NCBI GenBank assembly: GCA_025362705.1
Contig: JANYFH010000252.1
Coordinates: 1 to 7,632 of the forward strand
DNA from: Betaproteobacteria bacterium
Lineage (GTDB): Bacteria > Pseudomonadota > Gammaproteobacteria > Burkholderiales > Usitatibacteraceae
DNA: 7,632 nucleotides
Direction: 5' to 3'
Part shown: in pieces, positions 1 to 7,400 of the stretch
Position numbering within the stretch: the stretch's first letter is position 1
How the letters are laid out: each line of letters begins with the position of its first letter
Program-made: the position numbers and the translations under genes
Notes under the pieces: model-generated
What the model saw: only the letters and a program-made list of their open reading frames with translations
Databases searched by the model: none
Told to the model about the DNA's origin: nothing

Positions 1-89
1 TGGTTGTCGTCACGGGCGCGGGGCACAACGACATTCACAAGTTTCCCAGGTATCTCGATTCGCTATCCGAGCGACTCAAAAACTTGTAA
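1..89 (+). CDS. Alpha/beta hydrolase, C-terminal end only (partial)
   Basis: The frame starting at base 3 is open from the window edge to a TAA at 87-89 and encodes 28 residues. They include GAGHNDIHKFPRYLDSL. A Gly-x-Gly-His-Asn-Asp motif followed by a Pro/Tyr-containing helix is typical of the C-terminal catalytic-His segment of alpha/beta hydrolases (BEM46/YfhR-like or dienelactone-hydrolase-like). The His in GHND would be the catalytic histidine; the nucleophile and acid lie outside the window. The substrate cannot be inferred. The gene converges on the minus-strand protease with only 2 nt between their stop codons, so there is no room for a terminator between the two coding regions. Assignment to the fold is fairly secure given the short length; a more specific name is not possible. 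Confidence 0.6.
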   Translation, partial: VVVTGAGHNDIHKFPRYLDSLSERLKNL

Positions 90-91
90 CG

Positions 92-1177
92 TCATTTCTG
101 ATTGGTATCGATGACGCGCAAGCGTTCCTTGCGCGTCTTGCCTTCGCGCTGCACGGTAATTTCGGCTGTGTTGCCGATGCCCACGCGATCAAGTTCGGCG
201 ACAAATGTGGAGAGTGATTCCACATTGTGTCCATTAACAGCGATGATTACATCACCCAGCTCACCGGTGCGGCGCAGCAACGGCTTCAGGCCCACTTCGG
301 CGGCTGGCGAACGAGCGCGTACCCGATCGATCACCACACCCTTGATACCGTTTCGCGCGACCACAATCGGATCAAACGGAATGATGCCGATACCCGGTGA
401 GGCCGCATAGCCGCGCGCAATCAACTGCGGCACGATGCGATTGACCAGATCAACCGGAATCGAGAATCCGACGCCGGATGAACTGCCCGAGCTGGAACGA
501 ATCGCCGAATTCACGCCGATCAAACGCCCGGCACTATCGAGCAATGGCCCGCCGGAATTGCCAGGATTGATGGCAGCATCGGTCTGGATTGCGCCGGCGA
601 TTTCGGCAAATTCCTGCGTAGGTAAATAACGGTCAAGCGCTGAAATAATGCCCGCAGTCAAGGTACGAGAAAGCCCGAATGGATTACCGATGGCGATCAC
701 CGATTGGCCGATCTTCAGGTCGCGCGATGTGCCCAGCGGAATCGGTTTCAGGCCGGCAGGAATCTGCGCAAGCTTCACCACCGCAAGATCGTATTCGGGC
801 GAGCCACCGACAAACGTCGCCGGCACCGGCTCCTTGCCGGCGTCCAGTTGCACGGTAACTTTCTGCGCATTCTGAATGACGTGGAAGTTAGTCACCACGT
901 GCCCCTGCATGTCCCACACAAACCCCGAGCCTGCACCTTGCGCGACACCGGTTCCAAAGAATCCCTGCTGCACCAGATTTTCTGTAGTGATGTAGGCGAC
1001 TGATGGTGCGGCATTTTCAAACAGGGCAACCAGACTGCGCTCTACGTCCAGCAACGGTCCGCGCACAGAGACGGCACGCGGGACGATTGGTTTATCGCCT
1101 GCTTCGCGTTGCGCATAGATGACGCCCGTTGCCAGCATGGTTGCCGCCAGCGCGGTGGCAATGAATAATTTTTTCAT
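92..1177 (-). CDS. Periplasmic trypsin-like serine protease, HtrA/Deg family, single PDZ domain
   Basis: This is a 361-residue secreted S1C serine protease that probably degrades or processes misfolded envelope proteins. Residues 1-22 form a signal peptide: MKK, a hydrophobic stretch, then a likely cut after YA. The protease domain spans about 45-250 with all catalytic residues: His99 in TNFHV, Asp130 in EYDLAVVKL and Ser208 in NPGNSGGPL. One PDZ domain follows (about 260-356), with the RTGELGDVIIAVNG carboxylate-loop region at 303-316. DegP and DegQ normally have two PDZ domains, so the layout is closer to DegS or plant/cyanobacterial Deg1/HhoA, but the N-terminus looks cleavable rather than anchored. 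The frame is open to an ATG at 1288, but the 37 extra residues would bury the signal peptide. The ATG at 1177 lacks a clear Shine-Dalgarno sequence; an in-frame ATG at 1219 does too. Family is certain; physiological substrate is unknown. Confidence 0.93.
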   Translation of the reverse strand: MKKLFIATALAATMLATGVIYAQREAGDKPIVPRAVSVRGPLLDVERSLVALFENAAPSVAYITTENLVQQGFFGTGVAQGAGSGFVWDMQGHVVTNFHVIQNAQKVTVQLDAGKEPVPATFVGGSPEYDLAVVKLAQIPAGLKPIPLGTSRDLKIGQSVIAIGNPFGLSRTLTAGIISALDRYLPTQEFAEIAGAIQTDAAINPGNSGGPLLDSAGRLIGVNSAIRSSSGSSSGVGFSIPVDLVNRIVPQLIARGYAASPGIGIIPFDPIVVARNGIKGVVIDRVRARSPAAEVGLKPLLRRTGELGDVIIAVNGHNVESLSTFVAELDRVGIGNTAEITVQREGKTRKERLRVIDTNQK

Positions 1178-1273
1178 TTTGAATTGGAATTTATTGCGAT
1201 GACTCTTTGAGAACGCCATCGGGTGAAAATTCAATCTGCGTTTGAAATGAAATTCTGTAGCCCGCGAAAAAAC

Positions 1274-1316
1274 ACGTAGAACCAGCAAGGGTGCGGCTTA
1301 CAGAAGATTTCTACGT
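1274..1316. repeat. Perfect 8-bp inverted repeat upstream of the protease gene
   Basis: ACGTAGAA at 1274-1281 is matched by its exact reverse complement TTCTACGT at 1309-1316, with 27 nt between. The right arm can instead form a local hairpin, AGAA (1302-1305), GAT, TTCT (1309-1312), so the two foldings exclude each other. The site lies about 100-140 nt upstream of the protease ATG in the 185-nt gap. It could be an operator or a structured leader. The spacing is long, there is no U-tract, and I see no convincing sigma70 promoter or terminator in the gap, so the function is open and chance is possible. Confidence 0.3.
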
Positions 1317-1362
1317 TAAACGCCTCGCCAGTGCTTGGGTTTTCACTTTCTTCCGAATAGGG

Positions 1363-1830
1363 TCATTTGTGACCGGAAGCACCCGACGTCAAATCACGCA
1401 CCTCCGCGTTCGCTTGCTGCCTTGTGATTTTACCGTCGGCACTTCTGAATTCCAATGTAATGGGGACAGTGTCGCCCTTGTTCAAGGGGTTGACGAGACC
1501 CATCATCATGACGTGATAACCGCCTGGCTTCAACTCTGTCGGCTTGCCTGGTACGACATCAATCTTGTCGACTGCGCTCATTTTCATCACGTTGTTATCG
1601 ATCTTCATGTCGTGAATCTCGACGATCTTCGCAGCGGGCGATAAAACGGCAACGAGGCTGACGGGCTTGTCGCTGGTGAGCGTCATGAACGCACCCGTTG
1701 AGTTCTGCCCTGGGACAGTGCCGCGCACCCAAAGCTTTTCGACCTTTACTTGCGCGTGGACGGCAAATGAAACCGAAAACGCAATCAACAGAAAAATATT
1801 TCTCAAGGAATTCCTTTGGGGTTGGATCAT
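1363..1830 (-). CDS. Periplasmic copper chaperone, PCu(A)C family
   Basis: This is a small secreted Cu(I)-binding protein of the PCu(A)C (DUF461) family, which in other bacteria delivers copper to cytochrome oxidase. From the ATG at 1830 it has 155 residues. Residues up to about 26 form a signal peptide ending in AVHA, with QVKVEKLWVR starting the mature protein. The family motif H-x10-M-x21-H-x-M is intact: His73, Met84 in VMKM, His106 and Met108 in PGGYHVMMMGL. Met75 and Met82 add possible thioether ligands. The C-terminal tail ends in GHK. The start is uncertain: the ATG has no Shine-Dalgarno sequence, whereas an in-frame TTG at 1806 lies 5 nt downstream of AAAGGA and gives a compact signal peptide (MRNIFLL...), making a 147-residue protein. 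It follows pbpC by 67 nt on the same strand, with its own likely promoter. No SCO or oxidase genes are in view, so its target is inferred only from the family. Confidence 0.92.
   Translation of the reverse strand: MIQPQRNSLRNIFLLIAFSVSFAVHAQVKVEKLWVRGTVPGQNSTGAFMTLTSDKPVSLVAVLSPAAKIVEIHDMKIDNNVMKMSAVDKIDVVPGKPTELKPGGYHVMMMGLVNPLNKGDTVPITLEFRSADGKITRQQANAEVRDLTSGASGHK
1812..1817 (-). promoter_or_regulatory. Shine-Dalgarno AAAGGA favouring a TTG start for the copper chaperone
   Basis: On the minus strand AAAGGA (1817 to 1812) is followed by the 5-nt spacer ATTCC and an in-frame TTG at 1806-1804. It lies inside the frame if the ATG at 1830 is used. It is the only good ribosome-binding site near this gene's 5' end, so it argues for a TTG start. 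Confidence 0.5.
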
Positions 1831-1833
1831 AAA

Positions 1834-1863
1834 ATTATCTGCAAAATTGCGTGAATCAGGCAA
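1834..1863 (-). promoter_or_regulatory. Putative sigma70-type promoter for the copper chaperone gene
   Basis: On the minus strand TTGCCT (1863-1858) is separated by 18 nt from GATAAT (1839-1834). The -10 matches consensus at five of six positions, the -35 at four of six. Initiation about 6-7 nt downstream would fall near 1827-1828, inside the ATG codon at 1830. The transcript would then carry the AAAGGA/TTG start but not the complete ATG. This suggests the chaperone can be transcribed independently of pbpC. Confidence 0.45.
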
Positions 1864-1897
1864 AGCGTCGCGCCGCACCGACGTCAACCAGTCTTTA

Positions 1898-4411
1898 CTA
1901 TGGCACGACTTCGACCGCAACATCGCGACTATCCGCCCGCCCCGCTTCATCAACCACGCGCAACACATAGCGACCGGCACGCGGCGGATTCCATGCCAGT
2001 GCTTCACCGGCGTTGGCATCGCCGATAAACGCTTCATTCGAAAACCAGAACTGCTTGCCGCGATTGCCTTCTGCGCGCAGTGAAATCGCGACCGGGTTGG
2101 AGATGCGTGTGGTGTAGGTCACCGCGCGCAATGGCGAAACGATTTGCGGCTCACTTGCGGTGTCCCACTTCGCGCGTTTTCGTTCATCGCTATCGCAATC
2201 AGGCAGGCGCGGTACCTCGCGGCGCGGCATGCCCGCATCGCGAAACAATCGCTGCATGTCTGTGGGCCAATATTCCAGCACCTGCCACTGCGTGTCGGGC
2301 CCTTCGTTGCAAACCGCTGCGCCGGTGCGACGGTCGATCAGCACGCGCCGGTGCAGATTGGAAATGCGGATCGGCGATTTGCCCGGCATGTACCACGTCG
2401 ATACGCGCTGAAGACATTCGGCGTTGGGCAAATCACCGGAAGCCGCACAGACTTCCACGCGCGTCAATTTTGCCGGTGGCAGGCGTGGCGCGTCCTGTGT
2501 CGCCAATCCTTCATTACGCAGTGCATCGACGATATTGAAAAACAACGGAGCCGCTGCCGAGATGCCAACCAATGCCGGGTTACTGGTGCCGTCGAAATTA
2601 CCGACCCACACCACCAGCACATAGCGGCCGAATATTCCTGCGGTCCACGCATCGCGAAAACCCCACGAGGTGCCGGTCTTCCAGGCGACGGCGGGTTGTG
2701 CGGGCAGGCCAGTGTCGGAGCGGGGGTTGGTTTGGAGCATGTCTAGGGTGACGAAGGCGGCTTCTTCGGACACCAAGTGGGCGTTGGTTGCTTTCCTCTC
2801 ATCCGGCCTGTCGGCCACCTTCTGCTTCGCTTCAAGTGTGCCCTTGTCCCGTGAACGGGAGAAGGAAATAATTTTTGAGGCCGCCACATTATTTGTATAG
2901 CGAATTGATTTGAGTTCACCCTCATTCGCCAGCACCGCGTACATCCGCGCAAGCTCTTCCATCGTCACTTCGCCGCCGCCCAGCGTCAGCGCCAGGCCAT
3001 AATGTTTCTCGCTCGCCAGATTTGCCACCCCGGATGTCTTCATCAAATCGTACAAACTCGGCCGCGTGAGCTTTGAAGCGACCAGCACGGCGGGCACGTT
3101 GCGGCTTCGTGTCAGCGCGTCCTGTGCAGTGATAGGCCCGACGAAGCGGCCATCAAAATTTTCCGGACTGAAGGGACCGAATGCCGTGGGTGCATCTTTG
3201 AGCACGGTCATCGGATGCAATACGCCCTGATCAAACGCCAGCGCGTAGATGAACGGTTTTAGCGTGGAGCCCGGCGAGCGTTTGGCGAGTACACCATTGA
3301 CCTGTCCGTCGATCTCGTCGTCATTGAAATTTGCCGAGCCGACCAGCGCCTTAACTTGCATGGTCTGCGTATCGAGCAGAATTGCTGACGCATTGCGAAT
3401 GCCCTTATCGCGATATTGCTCGATGCGTTGCGCGACGCTGCGTTCCAGCGTGGCTTGCATTTTCGAGTCGATCGTGGAAAAAATTTCCCCCCGATGTTCT
3501 TTCAACATCTGGCTGACGACATGCGGCGCACGGAACGGTAATGCAGCAGCAGATTTCGGTGCGATGGCGTGCCTGGCGCCGAGGCGTTCAGCATCAGCGT
3601 GCGCAGTAAGCCAGATTGAGGCCATTCGTGAGCTCGCCTGCACTGTGGTCGGGGAGGACACTCTTGTGCCACCGCGCGCAGCCGGATTCTGCGGGATCAC
3701 GGCGAGCGTGAATGCCTCCGGCAAGGTGAGCTCCGATGCACGTTTGTGAAAATAGACGAGGCTTGCCGCACCCACACCTTCGATGTTGCCGCCGTACGGC
3801 GCGAAATTGAGATACGCCTCGAGAATTTCGCGCTTGCTGTAGCGCGCTTCGAGCCAGCAGGCGGCAGCCATCTGCTGAAGCTTTCCGGTGATAGTGCGGC
3901 TGTCGATCGCATAACGTTTGCGCGCGAGCTGCATCGTCAATGTAGAGCCGCCCAGCCGACGGTCGCCGGTGAATGTGGCGTACGCACTGCGCACCATCGC
4001 CGCCGGATTCACGCCGGGGTGCCAGTAAAACCAGCGGTCCTCGTAACGCATCACCGCTTCCGACACCTTCGGCGATATGGCGTCGAGTGGCATCCACAAA
4101 CGGTACTGTTCGTCACTTGCCGTAGTGAGGCGCAGCAGTGAGCCGTCCTCGGCGTAGACGGCCGAGGAATATTGGGCGAAGTCACGGAGTGGGGGTTTGG
4201 GGAGGAAGCGCAAACAGCAAATTGCGGCAATGATGGTCACAATCAACATGGCGACAAGCTTTCCCCTCACCCCATGCCCTCTGCTTCGCTTCAAGTGTTC
4301 CCTTGTCCCAAAGGAGAGGGAGTCCAGAGCTCGCCCGAACAGAGACCTTCTCCGCTGAGAGGAGGAATCGGTGGAAGCTTCACGCATGGTAATTGCCTCG
4401 CGCCTCGCCAT
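1898..4411 (-). CDS. pbpC: Penicillin-binding protein 1C (bifunctional peptidoglycan glycosyltransferase/transpeptidase)
   Basis: This 837-residue class A PBP polymerises lipid II and carries a transpeptidase module. The order is: basic cytoplasmic tail (1-52), membrane anchor (about 53-70), GT51 domain with catalytic Glu124 in RYEDRWFYWHPGVN and GGSTLTMQLAR at 154-164, then the transpeptidase with nucleophile Ser382 in SPGSTLKPF, SRN at 436-438 and KTGTSWG at 578-584. The C-terminal region (about 750-837) is the PBP1C-specific BiPBP_C domain. E. coli PbpC is 770 residues. The excess lies partly in two segments encoded by repeat DNA: about residues 13-50, and about 514-540 between SxN and KTG. 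The ATG overlaps the upstream alpha-2-macroglobulin stop (TAATG), pointing to translational coupling. An in-frame ATG at 4387 (residue 9) has a good GAGG site 8 nt upstream and is an alternative. All catalytic motifs are intact, so despite the insertions I expect a functional enzyme. Confidence 0.96.
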   Translation of the reverse strand: MARREAITMREASTDSSSQRRRSLFGRALDSLSFGTREHLKRSRGHGVRGKLVAMLIVTIIAAICCLRFLPKPPLRDFAQYSSAVYAEDGSLLRLTTASDEQYRLWMPLDAISPKVSEAVMRYEDRWFYWHPGVNPAAMVRSAYATFTGDRRLGGSTLTMQLARKRYAIDSRTITGKLQQMAAACWLEARYSKREILEAYLNFAPYGGNIEGVGAASLVYFHKRASELTLPEAFTLAVIPQNPAARGGTRVSSPTTVQASSRMASIWLTAHADAERLGARHAIAPKSAAALPFRAPHVVSQMLKEHRGEIFSTIDSKMQATLERSVAQRIEQYRDKGIRNASAILLDTQTMQVKALVGSANFNDDEIDGQVNGVLAKRSPGSTLKPFIYALAFDQGVLHPMTVLKDAPTAFGPFSPENFDGRFVGPITAQDALTRSRNVPAVLVASKLTRPSLYDLMKTSGVANLASEKHYGLALTLGGGEVTMEELARMYAVLANEGELKSIRYTNNVAASKIISFSRSRDKGTLEAKQKVADRPDERKATNAHLVSEEAAFVTLDMLQTNPRSDTGLPAQPAVAWKTGTSWGFRDAWTAGIFGRYVLVVWVGNFDGTSNPALVGISAAAPLFFNIVDALRNEGLATQDAPRLPPAKLTRVEVCAASGDLPNAECLQRVSTWYMPGKSPIRISNLHRRVLIDRRTGAAVCNEGPDTQWQVLEYWPTDMQRLFRDAGMPRREVPRLPDCDSDERKRAKWDTASEPQIVSPLRAVTYTTRISNPVAISLRAEGNRGKQFWFSNEAFIGDANAGEALAWNPPRAGRYVLRVVDEAGRADSRDVAVEVVP
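2791..2868. repeat. Palindromic repeat element, copy A, inside the pbpC transpeptidase region
   Basis: The left end CTTTCCTCTCATCC (2791-2804) matches copy B at 12 of 14 bases. A 16-nt segment (2805-2820) containing GGCC-TGTC-GGCC has no full counterpart in B. The core 2821-2850 then matches copy B at 29 of 30 bases. CCTTGTCCCGT (2842-2852) pairs with ACGGGAGAAGG (2855-2865) at 10 of 11 positions across a 2-nt loop. An outer stem, CCTTCT (2818-2823) with AGAAGG (2860-2865), is an alternative fold. The two ends are themselves imperfect inverted repeats. The element encodes roughly PbpC residues 514-540, a charged stretch absent from E. coli PbpC. The exact right boundary is uncertain. Confidence 0.75.
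4259..4374. repeat. Palindromic repeat element, copy B, at the 5' end of pbpC
   Basis: The left end CTTTCCCCTCACCC (4259-4272) and the core 4280-4309 correspond to copy A. CCCTCT (4277-4282) pairs with AGAGGG (4315-4320). A second hairpin follows, CCTTCTC (4346-4352) with GAGGAGG (4359-4365, one T-G pair). The layout of CTCACCCC, then a palindromic CCCTCT/AGAGGG unit, then a CCTTCTC hairpin recalls the dispersed CTCACCCC-type palindromic repeats common in proteobacterial intergenic DNA. Copies of AAGCTT flank the whole segment (4256-4261 and 4375-4380), possibly a target duplication. It encodes about PbpC residues 13-50. The 4259-4320 part is well supported; extension to 4374 is less certain. 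Confidence 0.65.
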
Positions 4412-4420
4412 TATTTCCCC
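4396..4420 (-). promoter_or_regulatory. Translation start region of pbpC, stop/start overlap TAATG
   Basis: On the minus strand the alpha-2-macroglobulin TAA (4413-4411) shares its last A with the pbpC ATG (4411-4409). A GGGGA lies 5-9 nt upstream inside the preceding gene (4420-4416). A second GAGG (4399-4396) sits 8 nt before the ATG at 4387. The arrangement implies coupled translation of both proteins from one mRNA, with a choice of two closely spaced starts. Confidence 0.6.
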
Positions 4421-7400
4421 GCCCGCTCCACGACAATTTTCCCGGGCAGCGACCGTGCCTGCACATCCCGCTCATACATCGACTCGCCATATGCAGGCGG
4501 CACGACGAACGTGCCCACGTTGGTTGCGCGAATGCGATAGCGATACTCCGACACCGTCGCATTCACGCTGCCGTATAACACCACACGTTCCTCGCGCACA
4601 TCGGCGTATTCGACATTCCAGCCGCCAACATTGCCCAAGCGATTGACGAAAGCGCCCTTCTTTGCCGGTTGAATATTTGGCGCGTCGATGGGATTCAGCA
4701 CCGGCTCAAAACCACCAGGCAGCAAATCCACCAGCGCGACATTGGATACAAAGTCGCGACCAATGGCGCGGAACTTGAGGCGCACCGTCAGCTCTTGCCC
4801 GACTTTCACGGTGGACATCGGTTTGCCTTCGGCATCGACATATTCGCGAATGATTTCCATGCCCAATTTCAGTTCCGTCATCGGCGGCGCTTTGTCGAAG
4901 CCGGATTCGGATACAGCGAAGTACGTCGTCATATTGGCTTCATTGCCGAATTTCAGCTTGGCGGCAGTCGGCGAGAACGGCACGCGCGGAATCAGGTTTT
5001 GCGGCAGCGTCAGCGCCTGCGATTTACCGTCCTTGCCAATTTCAGCAATGCTCAGCTTGCCCGCGATCTTGCTTTCGATTTGCGTTGCATACGCATCAAG
5101 GGCCAGGATCACATAGGCGGCTGAGTGCGTATTGAAACGCCCGTCCTGAATGGTTTTCACCATCGCACCCAGCGTTTCGAAATTGAGTTTCTTCGCGCGA
5201 TCCGGGAAATGGCGTGACGCGATGTAGAGCGTTTGCGCATCGCGAATGGTTGGATCGTAGTAGCGCTCGTAGCGATACGGCTCACCACGCTTCTCCAGTT
5301 GTGCAAGCGGTTCATCCATCAATTTACCGGCCTGCTTTTCATCCTTCATCAGTTTGTAGCTGGCCGCAAGAAACACGGCGATGGAATCTTTTTGCCACGC
5401 ATTGGGATATTTCTTGTCCAGCGTTTCGCGCAACGCCGCAAGATAGGTCGAAGTCACCGTCCCCTGGCGCGTAAGCAGATAGGCGGCATATGCGCGACTG
5501 CGCACATCGTGCAAATCCTTGGCCGGACTCGTGGCCAGTTGCTGCAGCCAGCTGTTGCCCTTCGCGAGCAAATCAGGCGGCACCGTGTAGCCGCGTTCGC
5601 GGGCTTCGATCAGCATGTGCAGCGCATAGACCGAGGCGTATTCGTCGGCCTCCACCGATGCAGTCCACAGGCCAAATCCACCTTCAGCATTTTGGCGCGA
5701 GCGCAATACACCGACCGCAGACGCGAACGATTGCTGCGCTTTGGCCGCACCATCTTTTTGATTCACATTGCCAAACTCCGGTCGCTGACCAAGCACCACC
5801 GCCGGGAATGCGCGGCTGGTGATCTGCTCGGTGCACAGATGCGGAAAGCTATCCAGATAGGCCATCAGACCGTTGGCAATCACCAGCGGCAACGGCGACA
5901 CCGCAGCCTCGGCTTTACGGTATTCGCTGAACACATCGCGCTTGATCGGTACTTCTTGCGCGCCGGTGAAACTGCCGACCGTGACCTGCGTGTAGTATGG
6001 ACCGGCAGGGCGCACGCTGACATCGGTCGCGAGTTTGGCGGATTTGTCTTGCTGGCCATTCAATGTCGCCGAGAATGTCATGGTCGCAGACCCAAGCTTT
6101 ACTACAGCGCCGCTTTTTGCTTTCAATCTGTAGATGGCGACACTTTCTTTCTTCTCGCCGATCTTGAGTGACTGCGTTTCCGCACCCACCACTTCGAGGT
6201 GCGCGGAAGTTTTCAGTGCGACCGCAACCTGCGCATCCTTGCCTGATCCCGCGACGTTATTGGCCACACCCACCGAGACTTCGAATTCATCTCCGGGTGC
6301 GACAGCCAGCGGCGCATTCGGCGAGAGTACAAAATCGCCCTGCACAATCGCTTTGCTGCTGAGTGTGCCTATCGTTTGTTCGCTCACCGCGACCGCCATC
6401 AGGCGCAGCGTGCCGTTGAATGTGTCCGGCACCGTGTAGCTGAATTCCTGCTCGCCGTTGACGTCAACGATACCGGACCAATACACGGCGGGTTTGTCGC
6501 GCTTACGCTTGAACGGATTTAGGTTTTTACCCAACGCACCTTCAGCATCGCCACCCGGTGCTGCGGCCTGCATCAGTTTCTTGAACTCCGGCAGGATCAG
6601 ATCGAGGATCTGCGAAGTGCGCACATCGAGCGAACGCTTCTGGAAAAAATGCGCCAGTGGATTTGCTTCCTGATAACGCGCCACCTGCAGAATGCCTTCA
6701 TCGACCGCAAACACGACGGCACGCGTCGGTTGTTCAGCGCTGAGTTTTATTTTCAGCACCTCACCCGGTTTCACTTTTGCTGGCGCGCTAAAATTGAGCT
6801 TGTTGGTGCGTTTGGCGAGGTTCACGGAAAACGGCACTGTGCCATACGAGAGCGGGCTCATGAAAATTTCATCCGAGCCCGGATCACGGATGAACTGCAC
6901 CGTCAAATAACCGTTACCTTCGAAATCAGCCGGCAGCTTGATCTTCTGCACCGATGCCTGTGTGCCCGCCTTGAACCACTGATGTGCATAGACCTTGTCG
7001 CGCTCGATGGTAATCAAACCCGCACCGGCATACGGCGCGCGTATGCTGACTTCGATCTCCTCACCCGCGATCACATCTTTATTTTTCAGCACCAACTGCA
7101 ATTCTGCATTGCGATCCAGCGAACGCGTGACGTTGCCGGCACCGGCGACACTGAATTCAATTTTGTTTTGTTCCACGCCGTCAGCATTGCGGATGCGATA
7201 AAAGAAAGTCCCAGGTGTGCCCGTATCGAGCGGTAAATTGACACCACCTGCGGGAATCGACAAGACACTTTCCTTGACCGGAATTTCCTTTGCGCGCGAC
7301 TCGTATTTGTAGGTGCCGTTGGATTGCTTCAATAGTACCGACACAAAGCGCCGTTCAATCAATTCCAGCTTCAGGTCGCCGACGGCAATTTTCTTCGCCT

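Noticed and set aside
1178..1288. N-terminal extension of the serine protease to the ATG at 1288
   Set aside because: The extra 37 residues are basic and non-conserved in appearance and precede a classic MKK signal peptide, which would then not be at the N-terminus.
1831..2037. Longer version of the copper chaperone starting at 2037
   Set aside because: It would overlap the C-terminal BiPBP_C coding region of pbpC by about 140 nt and put 69 unrelated residues before an obvious signal peptide.
2842..2876. Hairpin followed by ATTTTT on the plus strand, resembling an intrinsic terminator
   Set aside because: The T-run starts about 6 nt after the stem, there is no plus-strand gene for it to terminate, and the hairpin is explained as part of the repeat element. 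A role in stopping antisense transcripts cannot be excluded.
2821..4309. The two repeat copies as the start of a CRISPR array or tandem repeat
   Set aside because: There are only two copies, about 1.46 kb apart, both inside coding sequence, with no regular spacing and no cas genes.
5233..6171. A 312-residue plus-strand open frame
   Set aside because: It lies wholly opposite the alpha-2-macroglobulin, whose residues match a known family including the thioester motif. The plus-strand translation shows no recognisable domain and is rich in Arg/His/Gln/Leu, as expected for an antisense shadow of a GC-rich gene.
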